From: Pegoplata infirma
Taxonomy: Eukaryota; Arthropoda; Insecta; Diptera; Anthomyiidae
Assembly: GCA_963921195.1 (NCBI GenBank)
Contig: OY992537.1
Span: 2,442,501-2,506,500, forward strand
Direction of reading: 5' to 3'
Length of the DNA stretch: 64,000 nucleotides
Positions 47,326 to 59,029 of the stretch are shown in pieces. The position numbers and the translations under genes are program-made. Position 1 is the stretch's first letter. Each line of letters opens with the position of its first letter. A model generated the notes under the pieces. That model made no database searches and had not been told where the DNA came from. It saw nothing but the letters and a program-made list of their open reading frames with translations.

Positions 47326-48183
47326 AATAAAGATGTCAGCATTTAACAAATACAAATGTTCTTATTTCAATCTTATTCTTTAGACCAGTTAGTGATGTTT
47401 TGTTTTTAGTCTGTCACCGATTTATAGTAAAATACTATACAGTAAATAAGTGAGTGAGTGACCAAAGCAACAATGAACAATTGTTTATTTGTTTAACAAC
47501 ATTCAAAGTCTGAGTGACGTCTTTTAAAGACACACAACACAACACAGAGTTAAAGGCAGTGGCAAAAAACATAAAAACAACTTTAAACAGACTGTGTCAT
47601 AACTTTTCCATTAATGAAGACATAAAAAACAGAGCAATTCAAAACTAAACTAAAAAGAAACAAAACACATAAAAATCATGAAGAAACCATAAAAAAAAAA
47701 TTAACAATGAAAAGTAGAAAAAAAAGAAATGTTTTTCGTTCCACTGGATGACTGGGACCTGTGTTATAATAAAGGTATACAACAATGGTTCCCAACCTTT
47801 AAACGATGATTTCAACAAAAAGTTTGTTTAACCACGAATAAATTTTGAATTTTAAAACAAATTTAAAAAAATTAACAAATTTTTCGTGGGTGTAGGACAT
47901 TACAGATTTTTTTTACTTAAAAGTGGGGCATGGCACAAAAAAAGGTTGGGAACCATAGGTATACAGTATACAAAAGTACGTGTGTTGCAGTGATAATGGC
48001 TGACGGTTATGATCCAAAGTTTGGGTGTAAATAACTGAGAGTGTATTAGATTGATTTTTTTTAAAGATGTTTTTGTATGGGATACACTTTTATAGAACCT
48101 ATATAAATAGAAAGAGAAAAAAGAAAAATTAAAATTAGTGAAATATTCATACACTCAACGAATTATGTTCATTAGAGCGACTC
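47326..48183. other. Mostly unique region with one small insertion
   Basis: Mixed composition without a recognisable gene; only the 47781-47956 element is recognised. Confidence 0.4.
47781..47956. mobile_element. Small hAT-like element, 176 bp
   Basis: The inverted ends ATGGTTCCCAACCTT and AAGGTTGGGAACCAT have a perfect 8-bp duplication AGGTATAC (47773-47780, 47957-47964). The outermost few bases on the left (AACA) are not mirrored. Confidence 0.75.
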
Positions 48184-48447
48184 ACTATATGAGGCATTTC
48201 ACCAGCTTAAAAAAAACATTTGTACTGTAAATTTCTGAATAGCTTGTATGGATAGCCCTATATGGAACTAAGAACATTTTTTTTTAATAGGATCTTTGGA
48301 AAGTGGCAACACCTAACATATGTGTATCTTTGGAAAATGGCAACACCTAACATTTGTGTCTACAAAATATAGACCATTTTCTGGCAAGGTTGCAAAATAA
48401 GTACTTAGATCAGAGTTGATGAAGAAGAGGAGGACGAATGATGATTA

Positions 48448-49010
48448 CACTCAAAAAATTATGTTAGTAAAATCAACTGAAAATGTCAGTTAAAATAACT
48501 ACTTTGTAAGTTGTTTTGGGGTCAACTACTTTTTCAGTTAAATCAACTAACAATGTTAGTTATTTTAACTGACAAAAAACAACTGACTTATGTAGTAAAA
48601 ACTACTTACATTTGTAGTCAAAACAACTAAAATGTAGTAAAAATAAAATAATCAATAAATATTTTTTTTTTCAAAAAATTTTTCAGAAAAAAAATTTGAA
48701 GGCCAAATTTTTTCAAAGTTTTTTTTTTTTTTTTAAAAAAGTTGTGAAAAATAAAAAAAAAAAATGTTTTTTGGAAAAAAACTGAAAATTTTTTACAGAT
48801 AAAAAAAATAAAATTAACTACTTTAAATAACTGTTACTACATCACAGTACTTTTTTGTTAGTTATTCAAAAAAACTACTTAAAATAACTAACAGAAATAG
48901 TTGTTTGATATTTTTCATACAAAAACAACTGACTTTGTAGTTGAAAACAACTAACTACTGTAAAATATACAAACAACTAACATGTAGTAACTTACATAAT
49001 TTTCTGAGTG
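48448..49010. mobile_element. CACTC-family TIR element, GTAGTTAAAACAACTA subtype
   Basis: The ends CACTCAAAAAATTATG and CATAATTTTCTGAGTG are flanked by TA (48446-48447, 49011-49012). The whole element is built from AACTACATTTGTAGTTAAA-type words in both orientations. Confidence 0.85.
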
Positions 49011-49143
49011 TACCAAAAAATTGAATTTATTCACCATAATGCAATTTCACCTTCTTCTGTACGAAAAAACAACAGCAACAACTACACAAGAATTGGAAAA
49101 AACCATGATTTAGTTGATACTTGCTTAACAGCCAACTTAGCGT

Positions 49144-49220
49144 ATCGGTCTAGAGTGATCGTACCTAAGAGGCAGTTAATAGCAAAAACATTACAGATCA
49201 TGGGTTCAATCCTTGGCGGC
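49144..49220 (+). repeat. tRNA-like module in a dispersed repeat
   Basis: An A-box-like GGTCTAGAGTGATCGTACC and a B-box-like GGGTTCAATCCTTGG are separated by about 35 bases that include GCAGTTAATAGC. It corresponds to the minus-strand module at 5190-5262. Confidence 0.5.
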
Positions 49221-49322
49221 TGCGATCTGTTAATAATTTTCACATATAGAATATAATTGACTATTAACTGAATAAATTTGACATTAAAAGTTTTTCTGAT
49301 GATTATAATAACTGGATAACTA

Positions 49323-51666
49323 CCCAAGCAGAAATTGACGACGGTTATAAAAAAAAAGCGTTCTGAAAGCACTGTAACAAAAAAAAGAACGTTCTCAAAA
49401 CGTTATTTTCGAACGCTTTACGAGCGTTTTCGAAAAGCGTTCTGAAAGCACTGTAACAAAAAAAAAGCATTCTCAAAACGCTTTATTCGAACGCCTTGAG
49501 AGCGTTTTCGAAAACCGTTTTGAAAGCACTTTATTAACAAAATACATGTTCGTTTCAAAATTAAATGGTTTTAAAGCAGTTTTTGCAAACGTTTTTAAAT
49601 TTTTTTCGTAGTACATACAAGTATAGTAGTGGTATTCATTTAAGCGTATATTTATACGCGACTCGTATTTGTATAATTATACGAGGTGGTTTTTATGAAT
49701 GCCCTTTTTGATTACATGGTATTTCTTACACAATTGTCAAAACAAAAAAAAAAATTTTTTAATTTGGAAAATTTACAATGCCACAAATAAAACAAAATTT
49801 CAAACAATTAATAAATTCAAAATTAATTAATAAATTTACTGCAAACAAAAATATTTTTTTATTTTATTTTTTTAATATTTGTCATTTTCAACAAGATTGC
49901 CAAATTGTAAAAAAACAAAAAATAGCAAAAAAATATCAAAATTGTTTGAACATTGGCAATCCTAAACCTGTATAATTATACGATACAAGTTTACGCACCA
50001 AAAAACAAAAAATAGCAAAAAAATATCAAAATTGTTTGAACATTGGCAATCCTAAACCTGTATAATTAAACGATACAAGTTTACGCACCAAATATATCAG
50101 GCCTCGTAAAATATTTTTGACAATAATTGTGTAAACTAACCAGATATACACGATATACGAGGTGTTTATACGGTTAAATGAATACCACTAGTATTTTTTA
50201 GATTATACTCAATTTTAAACAAATTGTTATAAAAACATTTTGTTAAATCAAATTAAATAATTTTTCCCTACCACCACATTGAAAACGCAAAATTTTGAAA
50301 ACATAAAACATTTTTTAATTTGTAAATCTATTTTAAGTTTTATTATTATCATTTATGCAAAAGAGTTATAGCAATTGTTTCGTTATAAAATTTACAAATA
50401 ATGCATTTAACTTCTACAATATGCACACTGACTTCAATAACATCTTCACGTAAATTTTTAACGTTATAAAGTCCTATTTCTTTTGATGGAATTAGATAGA
50501 CAAAATAATCGTTTATTTCATTAAAGATGTTGCCTTTTAAATATCATTAATTCCATGAGAGACCGAACAAAATCTGACTAGGGGTCTTTGAAGTTTTCCA
50601 ATATTTTGCACACACAAGCGCTATGGAACCATTTAAAGATATCATTTATCAGATCCAAAGAATTTAAAAATTTCGCGATTTTATTCGCGATTTTCAAAAA
50701 AAAAATGCAAAATCTGTGTAACTTTGAACAGCTATATATTTTTAAGTACTCATTGTATCTTTATGAAATAAAGCGCAAAATGATAGTACGTTAGTCTATT
50801 TTTACATTTAAAAAGATGGAAAAAAAGATGGAATGCAAATGCAGTTTTGAAGTGCATTTTGCGAAACTTTTATCCCTTTTGATTTTTTTTTTTTTTATTT
50901 AACATTATTATTTTCTTCATCATTTTTACTAGAAAAAAATGTCCTCATTTGCTGAAAAAGGTTTCGAGTTTCCAAAAAATAGCGCAATTAGAAATGGTTT
51001 CGACATGTAAAATGGTGAAAATACTTTGCCCATTACTGACCAAAAACCTTTTTTTGATTTGTTAAATATATCCATGCCATCCACATGAATAATAATTTCG
51101 ATTTTTGGTTCAGTGAAATAATTGGGATGAATTATTTTATTTAGAGTTTCCTTTATTCCGAAAAATTTAAAAACTCCTCATTATTTTACTGTCACTTCTA
51201 ACGCCTGATGTTCCAAGTAAGGTTTTGCAACACTTCGGAAGTGATGTATAGCCTTCAGATCTAAATATTATTAGTATTTCATCAATACATTTTTGTTTTT
51301 TTATTTTCTAAAATACTTTTATAAAAAAAATATCTACAATTAACGAATAAAAAAAAATATCAGCTTTATATGAAGTCCTTTAAAGTACTGTTTTTTCTTA
51401 TTTCAATCGCTGGAAAATATCTTTAATTTTTGTATTTAAGCTCTTTATAAGTGCTTTACTTTTGGTTTTTAAAGCGCTTTCATGACTTTAAACAAAACGT
51501 TCTGAAAGCACTTTTTTAAAACGCTTTTAAAACGCTTTAAACCTAGCGTAGATCGATGTTATCATTCGGATCATCTGAAAGCGCTTTGAAGATGGTATAT
51601 GGAACGCTTGTAGAACCGTCCACAGCGCTTTCACAGCGCTTTTGCGATTGTATTTTTCTGACTGGG
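49323..51666. mobile_element. CCCA-ended TIR element with AAAGCGTTCTGAAAGC words
   Basis: The ends CCCAAGCAGAAA and TTTTTCTGACTGGG are flanked by TA (49321-49322, 51667-51668). The repeat at 4977-5262 preserves the unoccupied target. The arms repeat GAACGCTTTACGAGCG and AAGCGCTTT words. The interior includes an inverted pair (GTGGTATTCATTTAA and its inverse at 49630 and 50172), a 90-bp tandem duplication and unassigned sequence. Confidence 0.8.
49911..50090 (+). repeat. 90-bp tandem duplication, nearly identical
   Basis: Two adjacent 90-base units (49911-50000 and 50001-50090) differ at one base that I can see (TATAATTATA against TATAATTAAA). The unit includes ATACGATACAAGTTTACGC. Confidence 0.9.
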
Positions 51667-53060
51667 TAGTAAAAAACGAACCAGGATGTCTTAAATTTTT
51701 AGAAAAATAAATTTTTCTTTCACGCCTTATTCAATTCAAACCATATATAACATGATTAAAAAATTATAATACATAATTATAATTAGAGCCTGAGCTCAAC
51801 TGTCTTTACAGAAAAACAAAAACATTTTTTTTTTTTGTTTTTCAATTTTTCAAAAACTGGGCTTAGGTGGCCTGGTAAAAAATTAGAAAAATGGTTAAAT
51901 TTGTGTCAAGTTGCCGTGATTAAATATTTATCAAATTAAAACGGAATGCCCTACAATCGCAAAAATTAACATTCTTGTATAGTTTTGTATGGGCTATCCA
52001 TTTTTAAAAAAATTCAATTTATCAAAAATCCGGCCAATTTTTTTTAAAATGTTTTTTTTTTTTAAGTTTAGATGTTTGTCTATCCACACAAAATAAACAG
52101 ACATGTGTTTTTCGTTTTTTTTTTCGAGAAAATCGCATTTGAATATTAAATTTCATAACAATTTAGTAATTTGCTTGTATTTTCATGATTCAACTTAGCG
52201 TATGAGTAACAATTATGCAAATATATTTAATACTCATTCACTATGTTGAAACAAGAAAATTACAAAATTGTTATGAAATTTAATATTCAAATGCGATTTT
52301 CTCAAAAACAAAAACGAAAAACACATGTCTGATTTTTTTTGTGTCGATAGACAAACATATAAACCTGCCAACAAAATTTAAACAAAAAAAAAGTGGCCGG
52401 ATTTTTATGAATTGAATTTTTTAAAAAACGGAAAATTTCAGAACCGGTTCTGAAAGCTTTCCAAAAAAAAAAAATTTAAGTGATTGCCCATACAAAACCA
52501 TACAAGAATGTAAATTTTAGAGATTGTGATGCATTCCGTTTTAATTTGATAACTATGTAATCAAGGCAACTGAACACAAATTTGACCATTTTTACAATAT
52601 TCGACCACGCCTCCAAAGCCCACTTTTTTTGAAAAATTTAAAAACCAAAATCGCAATTTTCTTAGTTCCATATAGGGCTATCCATACAACCTATTCAGAA
52701 ATTCACGGGGCACATGTTTTTCTGTAGCGGGACATTTGGTGTGGAATGCCTCATATACGGACAGAAAAAAGTTAACCATTAACTTTGACATATTTTATGA
52801 TGATTTCCTAAATATTTTGACTCTAGCGATAAGCTGAAAAGACTCCAAAAATGATACTTTACCTGATTAAAAATTTCCGTATATTCTTTTTGCCCAAAGA
52901 ATGACAAAATTTAACAGAGACTAAGGAATTCTTCGATTCTGCATTAAAACATTTTGAAAATCTTACCACAGACTCGGGATAACGAAATGTTTAAGTCAGA
53001 TTTTTGATCGCTGCAATCGGTCCGGTGCCTATACTTACTGAATAGCCAAATTATTAAAAA

Positions 53061-53580
53061 CATGGTTGGTTACCGTTACCCTTATTATACCGTTACCGAT
53101 TCAAAACCCTTTCAAATCGAATACCGTTACCGTTACCGATACCGCTAAAAATATTTTTAATATACCGTTACCCTTACCGTTACCGTTATAATTATTAGAA
53201 GTTACCGGTATTGTACCGGTATTCAAAATTTTACCTGTTTTAAGGGATTTTAACGAACAAAAAAATAAAATTAAATTACTAACATAATTTTAAATTTATA
53301 ATTTGCAAATTATCATAAAATAAATGACAAAAATAATAATCATATCAAATCTATACTGGTTTTTGGGTCTATAAAATATTTTTAGCTTTCAGTTCTATCT
53401 TTTTTCAAAATTTTAACTAAATTAATAATACCGGTACGTACCGGTTTGGTTGGTTCGGTACCGGTACATACCGTTACCGAAACTATTTGAAAACACTTAC
53501 CGTTACCTTTACCGAAATAAATAAAAATTAGATACCGTTACCGTTACCCTTACCGTTATTCGTTTCGGTAACCAACCTTG
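53061..53580. mobile_element. hAT-like element, TACCGTTACCG words
   Basis: The ends CATGGTTGGTTACCG and CGGTAACCAACCTTG are flanked by a perfect 8-bp duplication ATTAAAAA (53053-53060, 53581-53588). The arms are arrays of TACCGTTACCGTTACC, and the centre is AT-rich. Confidence 0.9.
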
Positions 53581-53689
53581 ATTAAAAATAAGCATTTAAA
53601 TGCAATTAAAAATTAAGCATACGCCATTTAAGTAATTACAGAGAACAACAACCAAAATCGGAATGGAATAAAACCAAAAGCACAAAGAA

Positions 53690-54570
53690 AAAATAAAAAA
53701 ATATTTGAGTAAATTTCAGGGTTGGCAACCGATACCCACCTAGAATAACGGTATTTGGCTATTGTACCGCAACCAATAAAGATATGGACATTTTCAAAAG
53801 CGATTTAGAAAGCTGCTGAAATTTCTAGTATTTTAAATATGTCCCTGTGTTTCTACCGGTTGGTTTTAGTTATATAGACCAATACCGTTATAATACCGTT
53901 TCAAACGGTTTTATAAAGATATTGACCTATATTTCGAAAACGAACCGGTAGAAACACGAAGTGACACACTTAAAATACTAGAAATTTCATCAGCTTTCAT
54001 AATCGCTTTTTAAAATGTCCATATCTTTATTGGTTGCGGTACAATAGGCAATTACCGTTATTCTAGGTGGGTATCGGTTGCCAACCCTGGTAAATTTTTA
54101 ATACTATTGAGTAAAAAATTACTCAATTTTGCACCAGTAAACGATTTATTAGTATTGAGTAAATTTTTAATAAAAATTTATTAAATGTTTGAAAAAAAAT
54201 TTGAGTATATTTTTAATTGACACAATTAAAAATTTACTCAAAATTTATCTATTTATTTTTTTTATAAGTTTAAAAAAGTTTTAAATTTTTTTACAAAAAA
54301 AAACTTGTTTTTTCAAACTTTACCAAACATATTTATGTCTCAAAAACATAGGAAAATTTTATAAAGACGATTACAAACTTTCATATACATACACAAAAAA
54401 CTATAAACTGAACGAGAATTCAAAAAACTATGAGAGTTTTAAAAAAATTAAAAAAACTATTTACTTAAATTGTTTTTAAAATTTTTAAGTAAATTTTTAA
54501 TTGCGTCAATTAAAAAATTACTCAATTTTTGTTTTTAAATTTAAACAAGTGTTTACTCAAATTTGTTTCC
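53690..54570. repeat. AGTAAATTTTTAATTGA-word region
   Basis: The DNA around the 53717-54089 element repeats GAGTAAATTTTTAATTG in both orientations (53705-53716 and 54090-54560). It looks like another word-built element, with unclear ends. Confidence 0.5.
53717..54089. mobile_element. hAT-like fold-back, 373 bp
   Basis: The ends CAGGGTTGGCAACCGATACC and GGTATCGGTTGCCAACCCTG are flanked by a perfect 8-bp duplication GTAAATTT (53709-53716, 54090-54097). The arms are near-perfect inverted copies almost to the centre. The ends resemble those of 18764-24821. Confidence 0.9.
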
Positions 54571-54574
54571 ACCA

Positions 54575-54870
54575 TATTTTATTCTGTGCAAATGAAAGTT
54601 GACATATTCCATAACAAACCCCTCAAGGTTTTTTTTTAATTCAGCTCTAGATTTTTTTTCCACGCATTTGAAGTTTGGTTTCATCCCATTCCGATTCGGA
54701 AAGTTCGATTTTGTACCACTGTGTTATTATTATAATTATAATTAAAGTTTACCTACTTATAAATCTAGCACTTAACTAAAAAAGCTTTGAGAGTTTTGTT
54801 ATGGAATATACCAACATTCATTTGCTTTTGGTATCACCCCGTTCCGATTTTGGTTGTCGCACTGTGTAAT
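54575..54870. repeat. CACAGTGCAAC fold-back family fragments
   Basis: Two right-end fragments, ending CCACTGTG TTA at about 54724 and GCACTGTG TAA at about 54866, share CATTTGCTTTTGGT, CCCGTTCCGATTTTGG and AATTCAGCTCTAGATTTTTT with 61291-61919. Confidence 0.6.
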
Positions 54871-55243
54871 CAACATGCACGAAAATGAAGTTTTTGTATA
54901 GAATCAAAAGAGTTTTAATACTTTTTACAAAAAAAAAAAAAAAAGGATTTTTCTTTTTTGAAATTTCATGGAAATTTGTCCAGTAGTTACTGAATAGCTA
55001 TTTTTATTATATAAAAAATAGCCATTTCTCCCACTGTGCTACGTTTACAATGTAAAACAGCAGTTTAACACATTTTTTTTTGTATAGAACAATTAAAGGG
55101 AAATCTTCATCGATATAATGAAATGATTGATACACTTTTAATGAAACTGTTTCATCATATTGATAAAAGGTTTTTTATTAAATTTTTATTAAATAATAAA
55201 AAAAGTTTAAAGCTTTCGACCTTAAAATTTTAAATATATATTA

Positions 55244-55606
55244 GGCTTGTTTTTTGCAGACCGGATTAGGATTAACTCTATTTAGTTAGAAAATGGGTCA
55301 AATCAAGTCCAGAACTTTTTTTTAATATTTTGTTCTAAATCTACATCCAATTAGTTAATATAAACAGGAAAAAAAATTAAACGTTGTCCAAAATGTAAAA
55401 TGGTATAAATAAATCGGAGTTAATCCTAGGATTTAACTAAATTTATTTTTCATTCTTTACATTTTGGACAAAGCTTAATTTGTTTTTCTGTTTATATTTA
55501 CTAATTTTAGAAAAAAGTTATAAAAAAAAATTCTGGACTTGATTTGACCCATTTTTTTACTAAATAAAGTTAATCCTAGTCTTAATCCGGTCTGCAAAAA
55601 ACAGGC
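55244..55606. mobile_element. Fold-back element with TA flanks
   Basis: The inverted ends GGCTTGTTTTTTGCAGACCGG and CCGGTCTGCAAAAAACAGGC enclose near-mirror arms (GGGTCAAATCAAGTCCAG and its inverse). TA flanks both sides. The centre near 55425 is semi-palindromic. Confidence 0.75.
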
Positions 55607-57737
55607 TATTATTTAAATTAAAAATATTTTATATTTTTTTTTTTTTGAGACGAGGTGCCACCCTATTATACACACTTCTACATTTAACACAGAATATAAA
55701 AAAAAAAATGTATCAGTATTTTTATTTTTTTGGTTTAAAGGGGATGATGATAGAAAAATAAAGACACATTTGTATTGGCCAAAACGAGATACCAAATGAG
55801 TAGAGACACTCCACACATTTGTCATTATCAGCTCCAATAGAACTCAAATATTAAACAGAATACACCGAAATTTTAGTTTTACAAACAGCAGTAGCAGAAT
55901 TTTTGAGCAGATATGATAATAAAAATGACCAAACAAACTACGACGTTTTTTTTTTAATACAATTCACTTTTTTTCCTTGATATGATGAGATTTTAAATGC
56001 CACGCCCTATTATCAGAAATACACGCACACACATACACACAGATGCAACTATATAGATACATACAGTTAGCAAAAAAGATACGCTTATACAAACGGATGA
56101 GTAATGAAAATGATGCTCACTGCTTTTGCTCACGTAAAATTATAGTCGATTTTCAGGATGAGATACTAAAAGAAAAACTAAAATGATTTTCCAGCCAAAA
56201 AGTTTGCAATTGCGATAAAATTTATAGATTTTTTATCCGTCGGAAGAATTTAGTAGGTAAATTTATAAATTTTAGCACGCACTCTTCTTTGTTGGTGTCG
56301 ATTATTATAGAAACTAATGCAACGCGTTTTTCAAAGACTTTGAACCGAACAAAAACAAAAAGAAAAACTAAAAAATATATTCAACCAAATTCAAGGACTT
56401 TTTGACGACGACGGCCTTGTAATAATATTATTGTTGATATTTTTAAATCCCTGCTCCCCTCGCAACCACTTTAAACTTGTAGACGGCATCTATACTCTCA
56501 GACTTCGTGGTAAATCGTCGTCAGATATTCGGTTTTTATTATGATTTTTTTTTTTGTTTTGCTCTTTGTAACGGCCGTTTGCCCTCTTAACACACTTCAT
56601 TAGTTGATTATTTTCACAAAAAAAGAAAATCATAGAAAAAATTTTAAGCATTTGCAAACACTTGATTACGCGGCTAAAATCTGCCAACAATTACGGGCAG
56701 CAAACAGCAGCAAGCGACCTTCTTAAAAAAAGTGAACACTCAATAAAGGAAAATTCATAAATTTAAATTCGCTTTAATCACGGCGAATTAATCTTTTACA
56801 CACACACACATATACATGCATGTATCAGACATCCAAAGAGAGAATTAAAATGTATCCATTTTTTTTTTTTTTTTTAAATATTTAACAAAGCTTTAGGCTC
56901 CACCCTAATGGGAAAAAAGCGCATGTGTGATGAGTAAAGTTTCGAGTAGAATCTACTCATTTGAAACAATTGTAGTGACATGAATACGAAACGAATGAAA
57001 AGACAAATAATAATAATAATAATAATGCCAGACTAAAGAAGAAGAACCAGCAGCTACCAGCAGTCAGAGTCAGTCAGTCAGTAAGTAGTAAATGTATGTA
57101 TGTATACAAAAACATCCAAACGTACATACACACACATGTATGAATGCGGTGTACTGTAGATAATTGGGGAGAGATAAGAATATAAAGAAACCTCTTCGTT
57201 GTGTACGTTTTGCCCGCCAGTCACAATACGTTTTGGTTTCTTGAAAAAAAATAAAAAAAGTTTTTGAGTTAAAAATATCTTCCCTAAGTTGAAAAATGTT
57301 ACATTTATTCATTTATATGTGTGTATGTGGATTTTTGTTATCAAAGAGAGGAGCAAGCAGCATCATCTGCATTTAACATCATCACCATCTTCATTATTCA
57401 TGGGGGTTGTGGGCGTCCCCCATTTAAATGCATTCGTTCATGCCATAATTGTATTTAGTTGTGTGTTTATCATTTTAGTATTTGTTTAAGTCATGTATGT
57501 ATGCCTGCACTGAAGTCTTCTGTGTATATAATTCGCTTATAATTACATTCAGTGGTGTCTAGCACCAAAAAGCGTTATTTTGGCATCAAAAAACGCAAAA
57601 AGAGCTAACAAGGAAAATATTTTAAAAGGTATTAACCTATTTGCCTGAAACTTAAAATATATACAGTGCCTGCCAAAAGTCTACGTACGACTACATAGTA
57701 ATTGTAATTCGACAATGTTAAGAATAACAGACCTAAT
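55607..57737. other. Mostly unique region, possible regulatory or 5' gene sequence
   Basis: The least repetitive part of the window, with mixed composition, CA and ATA microsatellites (56800, 57007-57027), CAGCAG and GACGACGACGG phrases, and no element ends. At 57064-57086 TCAGTCAGTCAGTAAGTAG combines initiator-like TCAGT motifs with a good donor-like GTAAGT. This could be a noncoding first exon, but nothing proves it. Confidence 0.35.
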
Positions 57738-57738
57738 T

Positions 57739-57780
57739 ACACAGTGCAACATCCAAGGTCGGATTGGGATGAAACCAGAA
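57739..57780 (+). repeat. Solo end of the CACAGTGCAAC family
   Basis: It begins TTA CACAGTGCAACATCC and continues CGGATTGGGATGAAACCAGA, matching the start of the family at 63606-63640. Confidence 0.6.
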
Positions 57781-57784
57781 GAAA

Positions 57785-58068
57785 TATTTTTTCGTCATAT
57801 ATTTTTTCATCAATATTTTTATTCCATCAATTTTTTTCATCAATATACATATTTTTCAATATTTTTCGTGTTCATCGAAAATCTTGTTTTGTTTTAAATC
57901 AATATTTTTTTTCATCAATATTTCTTTCTCATCAATATTTTTTTTTTTTTCAACAATATTTTTTTCCACCAATATTTTTTTTATCAACATTTATTTTTCA
58001 TCAATATTTTTTCTCAATATTTTTTCTCATCAATCATCATCAATATTTTTTTTTTTTCATCATCAAAA
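57785..58068 (+). repeat. Minisatellite of TTTTTTCATCAATATT
   Basis: A degenerate unit of 15-20 bases, TTTTTTCATCAATATT, is repeated about fifteen times with variable T-runs. It yields repetitive FFHQYFF-type translations that are not a gene. Confidence 0.85.
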
Positions 58069-58345
58069 GCACTAGAATTAGTGCCAAAAATACTAAATTG
58101 ATATCACTGATTACATTACATACATTTATTTTCACAGTAGATGCCAATTTTTAAAAATGTCTGTACTCTATGTTTTCTCTTTGCCAAACTCCACTTACCC
58201 ACTCTCTTTTAACCATCAGATTTGTAATACTTTCTTCTACCTGTCATCTGATTTTAATGAAATATTTACTGTGTTTTTTAATAACATATTTGGATTTACT
58301 AACAATAAGTACATCCATAATAAAACACACAAGACATTATTACTC

Positions 58346-58632
58346 GCTATATGAGGAGTTCCATAACAAAACGCGCCAATTCCACTTTTTGATTTTTTTG
58401 TTTTTTTGACTAAATACTATTGTACACATTCAAATCCATGTAACCATTACTAAAAAACATCAGAAAGCTCAATATTTGTACATCAATTTACTACTGACTT
58501 TAATTATGAAACATCCCAAACCTCAGTACTTACACTCACACTCAGTACTGACTTTGTTTACATTTATGCGTTTATCTAAAAAACTGTTAAAGTGGAATTG
58601 GTGCGTTTTGTTATGGACCTCCTCATATGATG
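58346..58632. mobile_element. Fold-back element with TATATGAGG ends
   Basis: The inverted ends CTATATGAGGAGTTCCATAA and TTATGGACCTCCTCATATGA carry shared inner blocks AAACGCGCCAATTCCACTTT and AAAGTGGAATTGGTGCG. The ends are related to 48184-52756. Confidence 0.75.
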
Positions 58633-58829
58633 TTATTGTTCGCTCCTCAAGTTATGCTTCAATAAAAAAGCAAAAATATTTAACACAAAACTTAACCTAA
58701 AAATCGAAGAGCTGCAGTCCACATTTAGTAAGATAAATGCAATTCAAGTGATTAAAAAACTCAACTATTATTTCATTTAACCTGCCTTTCTGAACATTTA
58801 CACATTACAACTTTGTGATTAGGGAAACA

Positions 58830-59029
58830 NNNNNNNNNNNNNNNNNNNNNNNNNNNNNNNNNNNNNNNNNNNNNNNNNNNNNNNNNNNNNNNNNNNNNNN
58901 NNNNNNNNNNNNNNNNNNNNNNNNNNNNNNNNNNNNNNNNNNNNNNNNNNNNNNNNNNNNNNNNNNNNNNNNNNNNNNNNNNNNNNNNNNNNNNNNNNNN
59001 NNNNNNNNNNNNNNNNNNNNNNNNNNNNN
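58830..59029. other. Assembly gap (200 N)
   Basis: Exactly 200 N characters, a conventional placeholder length, so the true gap size is unknown. Reading frames crossing it are meaningless. Confidence 0.98.

Larger units (their letters stand above)
48184..52756. mobile_element. Large fold-back element (TATATGAGG ends), interrupted
   Basis: The left arm from 48184 (ACTATATGAGGCATTTCACC, then TATGGATAGCCCTATATGGA) is the inverse of the right end (TCCATATAGGGCTATCCATA ... GGAATGCCTCATATA, to 52756). An inner inverted pair runs 51850-52215 against 52215-52630 (for example AAATCGCATTTGAATATTAA and its inverse at 52131 and 52283). The elements at 48448-49010 and 49323-51666 interrupt the left arm. 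Similar ends occur at 58346-58632. Confidence 0.7.

Noticed and set aside
57744..58154. 136-codon open frame with repeated FFHQYFF
   Set aside because: It is a read-through of the TTTTTTCATCAATATT array; the composition is dictated by the DNA repeat.
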